Source: Saprospiraceae bacterium (GTDB lineage Bacteria > Bacteroidota > Bacteroidia > Chitinophagales > Saprospiraceae). Taken from it: a stretch of DNA of 64,000 nucleotides. This document shows, piece by piece, positions 8,301 to 17,871 of the stretch (its first letter is position 1; every line of letters starts with the position of its first letter). The notes under the pieces are model-generated. The model was not told the DNA's origin. It worked only from the letters and a program-made list of their open reading frames with translations, and ran no database searches. The DNA is taken from the NCBI GenBank assembly GCA_016718205.1, contig JADKEB010000003.1:1-64000 (forward strand). Reading direction: 5' to 3'. The position numbers were made by a program, and so were the translations under genes.

Positions 8301-9416
8301 CTATTTTTCTGAACCCTTTTTCACCCGATTTTTTAAGCTGACTTGTCTGAACCACATCGGGATGATGATTACACCTGCTATCAGGTAACTATAATACCCT
8401 ATCAATCTCCAGACTAAAGCTATCAGTGATGATATACCCTTAGGAATATAATCGCTGAAGAAGCCACCAAATAGATATTCAGCAACACCTGATGCTCCGG
8501 GTGTCGGACTAAAAGCTTCAATCGTGTGCATGGCCATTCCTCTCGATAAGATGATAAAATGATCAAATATTTCAGGAGATATTCCGGAGACAAAAGCCAG
8601 AATAAGACAATTGATAGCGAGAAATCTTACAGTCCAGGCTCCGGCAGTAGCAATAAATGCTTTTATATGAAACGACAAAGGCTTTTCTTTGATTTTGACA
8701 GCTGAAGTCACTACATCAAATGCGGTGCTTCGAAGTTCTTCTCTGAATCTTTTCAAAAGCGGAAATCGACTGACAAACAAAAGCAATCTCTTTATCGCAC
8801 GAGGATTGATAAACAAACCATAAAAAAATATGGACCCGTAAGTAAACATAAAGGCCAACACTGTCAGGAAGGTAATACCGAATCCGTCGATTTCCGAAAA
8901 TTTTTCCATTCCTGGCCTAATCATCACCGGTCCTATAGCGATATATAAAAATATCAAGGCCATCACCAGAAATATGGTATCTATCACCATACTATACAAT
9001 ACGGCCGTGATGGTTTTAGCACCAGGAAGTTTCTCTTTGGCCAATAGAAAAAAGGCGACAGCTGACCCGCCCACACTCGTAGGTGATACTGCGGTGCTAA
9101 ATTCCCAAATCACTATCAACTGCATAGATTTCCACCAGGAAAATGCATAATCCGTAATGACCCTCAATCTCCATGAATAAAAAAGATGTCTCAGAAAATA
9201 CATCACCATAGCCATCAATACCCAAAAGATAGTATGTCCGCTGTTTTTGAGTTTTGACAACTCGTTGATATCCAACTGCCTGCTCATCAACCACAACACC
9301 ACGCCCAATCCTATGATAGATGGTAATATTACTTTAGATACCTTTAGATATTTTAAAGCACTTTTATCATCATGATGATGGGTGAGTGGTTGATGGGGAA
9401 TTTCTTTCGGGTTCAA
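8301..9416 (-). CDS. LPG synthase transmembrane-domain (flippase-like) protein
   Basis: A 371-residue integral membrane protein with about eight hydrophobic helices. It fits the lysylphosphatidylglycerol synthase TM / UPF0104 family (PF03706): FWVLMAMVMYFLRHLFYSWR near residues 45-64, TAVSPTSVGGSAVAFFLL near 105-122, and the family's late motif EAFSPTPGASGVAEYLFGGF near residue 300. There is no C-terminal aminoacyl-transferase domain, so it is not a complete MprF. Such stand-alone proteins are thought to move lipids across the inner membrane. A MITE-like element sits about 54 bp upstream of its start. Confidence 0.8.
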   Translation of the reverse strand: MNPKEIPHQPLTHHHDDKSALKYLKVSKVILPSIIGLGVVLWLMSRQLDINELSKLKNSGHTIFWVLMAMVMYFLRHLFYSWRLRVITDYAFSWWKSMQLIVIWEFSTAVSPTSVGGSAVAFFLLAKEKLPGAKTITAVLYSMVIDTIFLVMALIFLYIAIGPVMIRPGMEKFSEIDGFGITFLTVLAFMFTYGSIFFYGLFINPRAIKRLLLFVSRFPLLKRFREELRSTAFDVVTSAVKIKEKPLSFHIKAFIATAGAWTVRFLAINCLILAFVSGISPEIFDHFIILSRGMAMHTIEAFSPTPGASGVAEYLFGGFFSDYIPKGISSLIALVWRLIGYYSYLIAGVIIIPMWFRQVSLKNRVKKGSEK

Positions 9417-9470
9417 AAAGATAATTTATTTTTTGACAGGAATATTACAATAATCATTCCATATAGTTTA

Positions 9471-9729
9471 GAGTATGTTTAAATTTTTATGTTTGAGCGA
9501 AAGTGAGGAAATTTAATTTTGGACAAGATGACTGAATGGTCTCGTCTGTGACGAGAATTGAGTAAAATACTTTACTCAATAAAGAAGGAACTGCGAGCAG
9601 CTGCTCGCAGCGAATACTGAATATAGTCGGAAGTTCAAGCGTAGCTTGACGCGGTACGGCGAAAAATATAACGCTGGCAAAAATTAAATTTGCCGCTTGG
9701 AGCCAAATGATAAAAGTTTAAACATACTC
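9471..9729. mobile_element. MITE-like element, GAGTATGTTTAAA family, copy 2
   Basis: A 259-bp element with ends GAGTATGTTTAAATTTTTAT and (as complement) GAGTATGTTTAAACTTTTAT, flanked by a TTA duplication at 9468-9470 and 9730-9732. It is almost identical to the copy at 1759-2015, differing at only a few bases (such as CGGCGAAAAAT against CGGCAAAAAAT), and all four internal hairpins are preserved. No transposase is encoded. The following 200 bp up to 9930 hold no gene. Confidence 0.85.
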
Positions 9730-9930
9730 TTAGTCCACCATAGGTAATATAGGATTTACCACCTTTATGATTAAATATTTATGATTTTCATCATTTAATT
9801 TTCATGAATATCTTTTTATTTATAATTTAGTTATAATTTAGCGACGTTTTTTAATCCTGTTCAATAGTTTTTTGTTATAAAAGCTATTAGTCAATTATTA
9901 TTTAAAGTTTTTACTTATAATCCCGTACAA

Positions 9931-11238
9931 ATGGACCCGCTAAAAGAAAAATTTTATCAAAAATCTACAGCTCTCAAAGCTGAATTAAAGACTATTTTAA
10001 AAGATCATGGCGAAAAGAAACTGGACGAAGTGACTGTTGACCAGATGATCGGAGGTATGAGAAGCGTTAAAAGTATGATTTGGGATACATCTTCACTTGA
10101 TCCTGAAGAAGGTATCAGATTCAGAGGATATAATATACCCCAGTTAAGGGAGCTGCTGCCCAGAGTGCCAAATGGCAAAGAACCACTACCGGAAGGCCTG
10201 TTTTGGCTGATGATGGTAGGAGAGATACCGTCTACCGAAGACGTAAGGTGGCTTTCAGCAGAATGGAGTCGAAGGAGCCATGTTGCACAACATGTTTTTG
10301 ACACTTTGGAAGCCTTACCAACTGACACACATCCTATGACACAGTTTAGCATCGCAGTACTGGCTATGCAAGCTGACAGCATCTTCGCTCAAAAATACGA
10401 AGAAGGCATGAGCAAAAATGACTATTGGGACCCTATGTACGAAGATTCCATGAATATGATTGCGCGCCTTCCAAGAATTGCAGCCTATATATATAGGCGT
10501 ACTTTTCACAATAGCAACCACATAGCACCTGACCTGGACATGGATTGGGGTGGCAACTATGCTAAAATGCTCGGATACGACAACAGGGACTTTTATGCCC
10601 TAATGAGATTGTATATGACTATTCATGCTGACCATGAAGGTGGTAATGCATCCGCACATACTATGCACCTCGTAGGTTCAACACTGAGCGATGTGTACTA
10701 TTCTTTTAGCGGAGCTATGAATGCGCTCGCAGGACCACTGCATGGATTGGCCAATCAGGAAGTGATCAAATGGATCTTTGAGATGATAGAGGAATTGGGT
10801 ACAAATACGCCCACCAAGGATCAAATCAGAAAATATATCAATGATACACTGGCTGAAGGCAAAGTGGTACCAGGATATGGACATGCGGTACTCAGACAGC
10901 CCGATCCCAGATTTGTTGCCCAAAAGCGTTTTGCTGAAGAAAACATCAAAAATGATCCGATTGTACAAATAGTCTGGGATCTTTTCGAAATAGTACCGGA
11001 AGTATTGGGAGCATTGGGCAAAGTTAAAAACCCATGGCCGAATGTAGATGCTCATAGCGGAGCACTGCTTGTACACTATGGTTTTAAGGAGTATAATTAT
11101 TATACCGTGCTCTTTGGAGTTTCGAGAGCATTGGGCGTATGTGCCGGTTTGTGCTGGGATAGAGCTTTGGGCTTGTCTTTGGAAAGACCAAAATCGGTTA
11201 CAACAGACTGGCTTAAGAAATTTGTTGGCATGAATTAA
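9931..11238 (+). CDS. gltA: Citrate synthase (eukaryotic/mitochondrial-like type)
   Basis: Condenses oxaloacetate and acetyl-CoA to citrate at the entry of the TCA cycle, in the cytosol. The 435-residue chain matches the mitochondrial-like citrate synthase type in length and motifs. The catalytic triad is visible: His271 in GPLHGLANQEV, His318 in VPGYGHAVLRQPDPR and Asp373 in NVDAHSGALL. The numbering is close to that of the animal enzyme (274/320/375). The N-terminal IWDTSSLDPEEGIRFRGY is also typical. The start ATG at 9931 precedes MDPLKEKFYQ. It is followed 54 bp later by gcvH on the same strand. Confidence 0.93.
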   Translation: MDPLKEKFYQKSTALKAELKTILKDHGEKKLDEVTVDQMIGGMRSVKSMIWDTSSLDPEEGIRFRGYNIPQLRELLPRVPNGKEPLPEGLFWLMMVGEIPSTEDVRWLSAEWSRRSHVAQHVFDTLEALPTDTHPMTQFSIAVLAMQADSIFAQKYEEGMSKNDYWDPMYEDSMNMIARLPRIAAYIYRRTFHNSNHIAPDLDMDWGGNYAKMLGYDNRDFYALMRLYMTIHADHEGGNASAHTMHLVGSTLSDVYYSFSGAMNALAGPLHGLANQEVIKWIFEMIEELGTNTPTKDQIRKYINDTLAEGKVVPGYGHAVLRQPDPRFVAQKRFAEENIKNDPIVQIVWDLFEIVPEVLGALGKVKNPWPNVDAHSGALLVHYGFKEYNYYTVLFGVSRALGVCAGLCWDRALGLSLERPKSVTTDWLKKFVGMN

Positions 11239-11292
11239 CGGCTCATTAAAAATTTGAATTTTTGTAAAACATAAACAAAATTATTATTAGAA

Positions 11293-11682
11293 ATGAATAT
11301 TCCTGAAAATCTGAAATATACCAAGGAACATGAATGGTTGCGAATAGAAGGCGATGAAGCATATATTGGGGTTACTGATTTTGCTCAAAGCGAACTTGGT
11401 GAAATTGTATACGTCGAAGTAGATACTGTCGGAGATACCATTTCAAAAGATGAGATTTTTGGTACGGTAGAAGCTGTAAAGACAACATCAGATCTTTTTA
11501 TGCCAATTTCGGGCGTGATCCTTGAGTTCAATAAAAAACTGGATGAAAATGAGGGTGACGATCCGGGCCTGATCAACTCCGACCCTTACGGTGAAGGTTG
11601 GATTGTGAAAATTAAGATATCAGATGAGTCAGAAATAGATCACCTTATGAATGCTGAACAATACAGTGAAGCTATAAGTTAA
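11293..11682 (+). CDS. gcvH: Glycine cleavage system H protein
   Basis: A 129-residue lipoyl carrier protein that shuttles the aminomethyl group between the P, T and L proteins of the glycine cleavage system. The lipoylation site is Lys63 in IFGTVEAVKTTSDLF. KYTKEHEWLRIEG at the N-terminus and NSDPYGEGWIVKIKI near the C-terminus are family hallmarks, and the length is standard. The genes for P, T and L are not in this window, as is common in Bacteroidota where they are dispersed. It may share a transcript with citrate synthase (54-bp gap). Confidence 0.95.
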   Translation: MNIPENLKYTKEHEWLRIEGDEAYIGVTDFAQSELGEIVYVEVDTVGDTISKDEIFGTVEAVKTTSDLFMPISGVILEFNKKLDENEGDDPGLINSDPYGEGWIVKIKISDESEIDHLMNAEQYSEAIS

Positions 11683-11708
11683 GATTTTTAGGATTTTAAT
11701 GTTATTTA

Positions 11709-11867
11709 GGCTCTGTTAATAAATAAATGGTGCAGAATTGGCGAAGTTAATTTGTTCTTTTTCAAGGCGTAAATGAGGCGAATAGCCTTAGCTATTTAAC
11801 GATTTTACAACGCAGAAAAAGAGCAAAAGAACGAGACAAAATGTATCAGTTATTTTTTAACAGAGCC
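11709..11867. mobile_element. MITE-like element with GGCTCTGTTAA ends
   Basis: A 159-bp element. The left end GGCTCTGTTAATAAATAA and the complement of the right end, GGCTCTGTTAAAAAATAA, match over 18 bp with one mismatch. TA lies on both sides, and including the flanks the palindrome extends to TTAGGC...GCCTAA. There is no coding capacity. Unlike the GAGTATG family, it contains a GC-richer centre (AAGGCGTAAATGAGGCG). It lies 27 bp after the gcvH stop. Confidence 0.7.
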
Positions 11868-11923
11868 TAAGTTAGAAATTAAGGAGAGTTAGTCAGAATC
11901 TGTGCTTTTTGTTAATCATTTTT

Positions 11924-11931
11924 TAAATTTG
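11924..11931 (+). promoter_or_regulatory. Probable TAnnTTTG promoter box
   Basis: TAAATTTG matches the Bacteroidota -7 consensus exactly and lies 10 bp before the ATG at 11942. The matching upstream TTTG box is weak (TGTG at 11901-11904 is at the right spacing). Confidence 0.45.
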
Positions 11932-11941
11932 CAGATAAAAA

Positions 11942-12370
11942 ATGAATTTATCATCAGACATTTTAAAAGAAATTTCAGAGCAGCTTGACTGCGGTTTTCG
12001 GGCATTTATTCATAAGACCTCGATGGAACTAATTTTCATTCCTGATACAAACGATTTACCGGACATAGATATGGATGAATGGGAAGAAGAAACAGAGCTC
12101 TTAGACAATAACTTTACTGAATACCACGAGATAGATAAATGGACTACAAGTGATGCTTTTGATATGATGATGGAATTTGCTGATAAGTTGGATAATAATG
12201 AAAAACTACAAAACAGATTATTGGACGCATTGAGAATGAGAAAGCCTTTCAGAGAATTTAAGTTTGTCATTGACAACTCCGGAGTATACAGACAAAAGTG
12301 GTTTGACTTTAAAAATCAGTGGCAAATCAACTATGTAGATGAGTACTTTAAAAGATTAACATCTCTATAA
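11942..12370 (+). CDS. UPF0158 family protein
   Basis: A 142-residue acidic protein of unknown biochemical role. It matches the UPF0158 (PF03682) pattern: an acidic central part (DIDMDEWEEETELLD), then a helix leading to ALRMRKPFREFKFVI, and RQKWFDFKNQWQINYVDEYF at the C-terminus. These are the family's conserved KPFRxFK and WxxF positions. It is soluble, with no signal peptide. It has its own promoter-like box and converges on purL. Confidence 0.75.
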   Translation: MNLSSDILKEISEQLDCGFRAFIHKTSMELIFIPDTNDLPDIDMDEWEEETELLDNNFTEYHEIDKWTTSDAFDMMMEFADKLDNNEKLQNRLLDALRMRKPFREFKFVIDNSGVYRQKWFDFKNQWQINYVDEYFKRLTSL

Positions 12371-12538
12371 TGCAGGGCGAAATAATTCATATTTCACATT
12401 TCACATTTCCAAGAAAACGTTTGATAATCAATGGAGTAGAAATAGACATTTTTTTAATTCTCCTCATCAAAGAAATGTTGGGATTGGCCCAGGGTAAAAT
12501 GTATAAGTTCCTATCAAAATAATCTCCATAAGACTTGG

Positions 12539-15500
12539 TTACCCGAAATTATTCTCTAACCACTTCCTCGCATTGACAAAAGCCTCCTGCCACGGGGAGA
12601 CTTCATCCTTTCTTCCTTCCGGATAATATGCCCAGTTCCACTGAAATATGGACCGCTCTATGTGCGGCATCATGACGAGATGACGCCCGTCATCGCTGCA
12701 AAGCATCGCGGTGTTATAGTCCGAACCATTAGGATTGGCCGGATAGTCAGAGTATCCGTATTTGGCCACGATGTGATACATTTTTTCTTCTTTGGGGAGC
12801 AAAAATTTTCCTTCTCCATGCGATACCCATACTCCTAAGATAGCTCCCGATAGAGTGCTCAACATGACAGAATCATTATCCTGAATTTTTACAGAGGTAA
12901 ATATGCTTTCATGTTTATAAGAATCATTGAAGTGCATTTTGGGTTTTTCATCATGATTCTGATGAATCATACCCAATTCAATCAGCAACTGACAGCCATT
13001 GCATATTCCTACAGAAAGTGTATCCTTTCTGCTGAAAAATTTGTCAAGCACTAATTTTGCCTTTTCATTGTATTTGAATGCTCCTGCCCACCCTTTGGCT
13101 GAGCCCAACACGTCAGAGTTGGAAAATCCACCGACAGCACCTATAAAACGAATATCTTCCAGTGTCTCCCGGCCTGAAATCAAGTCGGTCATATGTACAT
13201 CTCTCACATCAAATCCTGCCAGATACATCGCATTGGCCAGTTCGCGTTCTGAGTTACTTCCTTTTTCTCTGATGATAGCTGCCTTGATTCTGTGTTGAGG
13301 TATTTCAGGTCTTTTGCCGTCAAAATGCGCAGGAAATATGTATGATAAGGGCTGATTTTTATAGTTAGTATATCTTTCAGTGGCCTTTTTGTGGCCTGAC
13401 TGCTTAATGTCCAACAAATAGGAAGTTTTATACCAAATATCTCTGTATTTCGAGATATCGAGATCAAAGTGGTCCTGATTATTTTTAATCGTAACGGCAC
13501 CAATTTGATTGGAATGGCCAATTTTGATACAATTGATAGCATTAATTTGAAATAAACGTTCTATATCAGTTTCTGCTCCATGTGTAGCCTGAATGACCAA
13601 TCCGACATTTTCTGCAAAAAGCAATCTGATCGAATCCTTGTTACCAACACCAGACAAATCAATATCCAATCCTGCCGCCGGATCAGCAAAACACATTTCC
13701 AGTAATGTGGTAATCAATCCGCCGCTACCGATATCGTGCCCTGCAGTAATTTTACCATCTTTGATCAATGCCTGTATGGTTTGAAAAGCCAGAACAAATC
13801 TTTTACTATCTGCAATGTCAGGTGCCTTCGTGCCGATTTTATTGAGTATTTGTCCAAATGACGATCCTCCCAGTTCATGATCAGCAAATGACATATTGAT
13901 ATAATAAAGAGATCCCTCTGAAGTTTTGACAGTGGGTTCTACTATTTTCATGATATCACAGCAATGTCCTGCTGCACTGATGATCACCGTGCCGGGAGCG
14001 ATGACTTCCTTGTCTTTGTATTTTTGCTTCATGGACAATGAGTCTTTCCCGGTAGGAATATTGATACCCAAGGTGATAGCAAAGTCAGAACAAGCTTTAA
14101 CAGCTGCATACAATCGTGCATCTTCGCCGGGATTTTTACATGCCCACATCCAGTTGGCCGAAAGGCTGATACTTTTTATTCCATTCTCCAAAGGTGCCCA
14201 GACGATATTGGTCAGTGCTTCTCCTATACTATTTCGGCTTCCTGCACCTGCATCGATCAGTGCACTCACCGGAGCATGACCAATAGACGTTGCCAGTCCC
14301 TGATTGTTTTCGTAATCCAGAGCCATGACACCGCAATTATTGAGTGGTAGCTGAAGAGGACCAGTGCATTGTTGTTTGGCTACACGGCCGCCAACACATC
14401 TGTCGACCTTATTGGTAAGCCAGTCTTTGCATGCTACGGCTTCGAGTTGGAGCACTTCAGTCAGATAGTTTTCAAAATGTTTTATTTCATAATCTATATC
14501 ATCATAATCAGCATTTCTGCTTTGGTCTTTTATGATCATTTTTGGACTGGAGCCAAACATATCATCCAAAGCCAGATGCATAGGATTTACTCCTTTAGAT
14601 GGTGAACCTATGGTAAATCTGTGATCTCCGGTGATCTCACCGACATCGTACATCGGAGCACGTTCTCTTTCTGCTATTTTGGCCAGTAAAGCTAAGTCTT
14701 TCTGTCCGATGACAAGTCCCATCCGTTCCTGTGACTCATTTCCGATGATTTCCTTATATGATAGGGTAGGGTCGCCTACTGGCAAAGCATCGAGATTGAT
14801 ATTTCCTCCGGTAGCTTCGACGAGTTCTGACAGACAATTGAGGTGTCCGCCCGCGCCATGGTCATGAATGGAAATGATTGGGTTTTCGTCACTTTCTACC
14901 AACGCACGGATAGCGTTGGCCACACGTTTTTGCATTTCGGGATTAGACCTCTGCACGGCATTGAGCTCAATACCTGAACCAAAAGCACCTGTATCAGCGG
15001 ATGATACCGCTGCACCTCCCATGCCAATGCGGTAATTATCTCCACCCATGACGACTACTCTGTCACCATGGACGGGTATATGTTTTTTGGCCTGTGATTC
15101 TTTGCCATATCCGATCCCTCCTGCCATCATGATGACCTTATCAAAACCCACAATCCTTGCATCTTCTTCATGCTCAAATGTCAAAAGTGAACCGGCTATC
15201 AATGGCTGACCAAATTTATTTCCGAAATCTGACGCTCCATTGGAAGCTTTGATCAGAATATCCATAGGAGTTTGATATAGCCACTGTCTTTCAGGCACTT
15301 TTTGTTCCCAGGGGCGTGTTTTTTCAAGTCGGGAATAAGCAGTCATATACACCGCAGTCCCGGCCAGTGGCAATGAGCCCTGACCACCTGCCAGTCTGTC
15401 TCTGATTTCGCCACCCGATCCTGTAGCTGCGCCATTAAATGGCTCCACCGTAGTAGGGAAATTGTGCGTTTCGGCTTTCAGAGATAGTACTGAATCAAAG

Positions 15501-16207
15501 GGCTTGCGTACATACACTGAAGGTATATCGCCTCTTTCAGGAGCAAACTGTACCACTTCAGGTCCTTTGATAAATGCTACATTGTCTTTGTATGCTGAGA
15601 CGATGTCATTAGGATTGACCTGAGATGTTTTTTTGATCATCGCAAACAGGCTCTCTGATTTCTCTTCACCGTCGATGACGTATTTTCCATTAAATATTTT
15701 GTGCCGACAATGTTCTGAATTGACCTGCGAAAATCCAAAAACTTCGGAATCCGTGAGTTTTCTGTCCAATCTGACCGACAAGTCATTGAGATAAGATACT
15801 TCTTCCGCACTGAGTGACAACCCTTCTTTTTTGTTGTACGCTGCAATATCGTCTATTTCTAAAATAGCCTCCGGCTGTATGTGCAGATCAAAAATCTCCT
15901 GATGCAACGAAGTATATCTCTGAAAGAGCATAGGGTCAAAATGATGATTTTTTTGTTCAGGCTCAAACTGTTCTATGCGAATGATGCCCGAGATACCCAT
16001 GTTTTGAGTGATTTCTACGGCATTGGTACTCCATGGGGTGACCATAGATGCCCGCGGACCTATAAATGATGCAGTTAAAGTCTCAAATGGAGACAATGTC
16101 GCATCACCAAATAACCAACTTAATTTATCCTGATTTTCAACTGTGATGTCATTGTAAGTTTTCACAGCATATATGTGGTCATCAGTGCCACAAAAAAAAG
16201 TGATCAT
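12539..16207 (-). CDS. purL: Phosphoribosylformylglycinamidine synthase, large single-chain form
   Basis: Fourth step of purine biosynthesis: FGAR, glutamine and ATP give FGAM. The 1222-residue length fits the fused large form, which carries the FGAM synthase and glutaminase domains in one chain. Visible signatures are SEHCRHKIFNG near residue 165, LKAETHNFPTTVEPFNGAAT with GGEIRD near residue 245, and the late HDIGSGGLITTLLEMCFA near residue 825. The C-terminal class I glutaminase domain has the nucleophile Cys in VGICNGCQLLIELG (about residue 1067), FSNSDVLGSAKGWAGAF before it, and the catalytic His-Glu region near MMPHIERSIFQWNWAYYP. The gene is intact, with no separate purQ or purS nearby. 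Confidence 0.95.
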   Translation of the reverse strand: MITFFCGTDDHIYAVKTYNDITVENQDKLSWLFGDATLSPFETLTASFIGPRASMVTPWSTNAVEITQNMGISGIIRIEQFEPEQKNHHFDPMLFQRYTSLHQEIFDLHIQPEAILEIDDIAAYNKKEGLSLSAEEVSYLNDLSVRLDRKLTDSEVFGFSQVNSEHCRHKIFNGKYVIDGEEKSESLFAMIKKTSQVNPNDIVSAYKDNVAFIKGPEVVQFAPERGDIPSVYVRKPFDSVLSLKAETHNFPTTVEPFNGAATGSGGEIRDRLAGGQGSLPLAGTAVYMTAYSRLEKTRPWEQKVPERQWLYQTPMDILIKASNGASDFGNKFGQPLIAGSLLTFEHEEDARIVGFDKVIMMAGGIGYGKESQAKKHIPVHGDRVVVMGGDNYRIGMGGAAVSSADTGAFGSGIELNAVQRSNPEMQKRVANAIRALVESDENPIISIHDHGAGGHLNCLSELVEATGGNINLDALPVGDPTLSYKEIIGNESQERMGLVIGQKDLALLAKIAERERAPMYDVGEITGDHRFTIGSPSKGVNPMHLALDDMFGSSPKMIIKDQSRNADYDDIDYEIKHFENYLTEVLQLEAVACKDWLTNKVDRCVGGRVAKQQCTGPLQLPLNNCGVMALDYENNQGLATSIGHAPVSALIDAGAGSRNSIGEALTNIVWAPLENGIKSISLSANWMWACKNPGEDARLYAAVKACSDFAITLGINIPTGKDSLSMKQKYKDKEVIAPGTVIISAAGHCCDIMKIVEPTVKTSEGSLYYINMSFADHELGGSSFGQILNKIGTKAPDIADSKRFVLAFQTIQALIKDGKITAGHDIGSGGLITTLLEMCFADPAAGLDIDLSGVGNKDSIRLLFAENVGLVIQATHGAETDIERLFQINAINCIKIGHSNQIGAVTIKNNQDHFDLDISKYRDIWYKTSYLLDIKQSGHKKATERYTNYKNQPLSYIFPAHFDGKRPEIPQHRIKAAIIREKGSNSERELANAMYLAGFDVRDVHMTDLISGRETLEDIRFIGAVGGFSNSDVLGSAKGWAGAFKYNEKAKLVLDKFFSRKDTLSVGICNGCQLLIELGMIHQNHDEKPKMHFNDSYKHESIFTSVKIQDNDSVMLSTLSGAILGVWVSHGEGKFLLPKEEKMYHIVAKYGYSDYPANPNGSDYNTAMLCSDDGRHLVMMPHIERSIFQWNWAYYPEGRKDEVSPWQEAFVNARKWLENNFG

Positions 16208-16332
16208 ATACTACTGATTGATTGTGTCTTCTATGATCGCACAAAGGTCCTCAAATCATTCGAGAAAAGGGCATCAAAAGAATTTTTTTATAAATTTAAC
16301 TCAAAATAAATTGATTTGCGAAAAATAACTTA

Positions 16333-16453
16333 GAGTATGTTTAAAATATTTCTTAGGGGTAAATTAATGCTGGAAATAGTAAAAATCAAAGAAGGAGTGT
16401 ACTTTCTCCACTTTAAGCCTTCCTGGCTGCTAGGCAGGCAGGGTTGGGGGTGA
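16333..16453. mobile_element. Solo left end of the GAGTATG MITE family plus associated repeat
   Basis: GAGTATGTTTAAAATATTTC at 16333-16352 continues as TTAGGGGTAAAT and closely matches the left end of the copy at 53193. No CATACTC right end follows. Instead, a pyrimidine/purine-rich segment appears at about 16385-16452 (AAAATCAAAGAAGGAG ... AGGGTTGGGGG). A related segment lies at about 53410-53480, just outside the third MITE copy. The remnant abuts the 5' end of the orphan barrel gene. Confidence 0.6.
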
Positions 16454-16546
16454 GTGAAATATAGATGGTTAATTATTGGAATGATGTTTTTATTCACAGT
16501 GATCATATTTGTTGTAACTTTACAGCCTGAAATACGCAAACAATAT

Positions 16547-17842
16547 ATGCAATTCCATAGATTTACAGTTTTGATCATCATGATTTTTGGTGCTATATTT
16601 ATTAGCTTTTCATCTATTGCATCATCACCATTTAAGCATTTTGTTACTGCTTCAGACACCAATGATTACAAGGTTTTATACCTATTGAAAAATGCGGAAG
16701 ATCATCCCAAGGTATTAAGATGGACAGTTTTTCCTGCATATAATGATAATGATGGTGTGATGGCTGGATTGGTACTGACAAATGATAATGGCAGAGAGAA
16801 TAAAAAGGTCTCATTTGCTGTGGCACCCATGTTTTCTTTCCTGAACTCCAAATTGGCAGGTGAAGGATGGATAGTCTTCAATGATAAAGTATTGAATAAA
16901 GGTATCAACAAAATTTCATATGGCCTTGGTATTAAGTCATTTGATTTTAATCGTAATGAAAAATTTGATTATAGTTTGCGGTTTATCAGAGTAGACCCAA
17001 GAATGACGATCCATTTTACTGACACAGACACCAGAAAATCCAAAGTTTCTTTGAAGATGTTTTTAATTTCAGAAGAAAATCCTATTTTTGACAAGGGTCA
17101 ATTTAAGGGTTTGAGTACAGAGTACAGCTATATACCAAGGATGGACTATGACTACTCAAATCATGATGATTATCAGGGGACCGATATGAAATTTTTTATC
17201 GAATATCAGGGGTACAATTCCGAAAATTATATAAAATTGACAGGAATTGCAGATCAGAAGTACAGATTTGCAGAAAAGAAGTATTTGTATTTCAGGACTT
17301 TTTTATCTGGTTTCCTATGGAATACGCAGCGTCAATCAAACAGCTTTCAGAATGTATTCACAAGGGGAAGTATTGCTTTGATACACCAGGGATTCAACGA
17401 TTACACTTATGATGAGACCTTTCTTTCCAGACAGAATCAAACTGGATTTCAGAATGATCAGATCAGCACGGTATCAGGAGGCGGATTTAAAACTCCGGTA
17501 GGAAGTGCCCATGATATCGGTATGAGCAATCATTTTGCTGCGTCAGTAGGGTTTAGTTCAGACATACCATTTCGACTGCCAAAGTGGATACCATTGAGAG
17601 CTTATTTTGATATTGGTACTTATAGTACATTCGGAGGAGATAAATTTAATAATAACGTCATTTACAACGGCGGGCTTTCACTCCACTATAAAGATATCGG
17701 GGCCATATATTTTCCATTTTTTTCTTCAGAAAATTTGGGGAATATCTACAAAAGTGAGCACAAAACACTGTTGTCAAGGATCAGTTTTTCTTTGAATCTC
17801 AATAAAATTGAAATTGGCAAAATGCCGGGTAATGTATTCTGA
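16547..17842 (+). CDS. Orphan barrel protein resembling the C-terminal part of Bacteroidota M1-like peptidases
   Basis: About 431 residues from the ATG at 16547, with signal peptide MQFHRFTVLIIMIFGAIF and a cleavage region near SSIASS. A longer GTG frame from 16454 would add 31 residues encoded by MITE-associated sequence, so I prefer the internal start. The mature part has WTVFPAYNDNDGVMAGLVL and FAVAPMFSFLNSKLAGEGWI, reminiscent of the barrel-like C-terminal region of Bacteroidota M1-family metallopeptidases. No HEXXH zinc-binding motif is present anywhere. It may be a free-standing outer-membrane barrel, or the 3' part of a peptidase gene whose 5' part was lost at the adjacent insertion remnant. 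It is followed 29 bp later by a 3-hydroxyacyl-CoA dehydrogenase gene. Confidence 0.55.
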   Translation: MQFHRFTVLIIMIFGAIFISFSSIASSPFKHFVTASDTNDYKVLYLLKNAEDHPKVLRWTVFPAYNDNDGVMAGLVLTNDNGRENKKVSFAVAPMFSFLNSKLAGEGWIVFNDKVLNKGINKISYGLGIKSFDFNRNEKFDYSLRFIRVDPRMTIHFTDTDTRKSKVSLKMFLISEENPIFDKGQFKGLSTEYSYIPRMDYDYSNHDDYQGTDMKFFIEYQGYNSENYIKLTGIADQKYRFAEKKYLYFRTFLSGFLWNTQRQSNSFQNVFTRGSIALIHQGFNDYTYDETFLSRQNQTGFQNDQISTVSGGGFKTPVGSAHDIGMSNHFAASVGFSSDIPFRLPKWIPLRAYFDIGTYSTFGGDKFNNNVIYNGGLSLHYKDIGAIYFPFFSSENLGNIYKSEHKTLLSRISFSLNLNKIEIGKMPGNVF

Positions 17843-17871
17843 TTTTGTAAATCTAACACCTTCATAATCTA

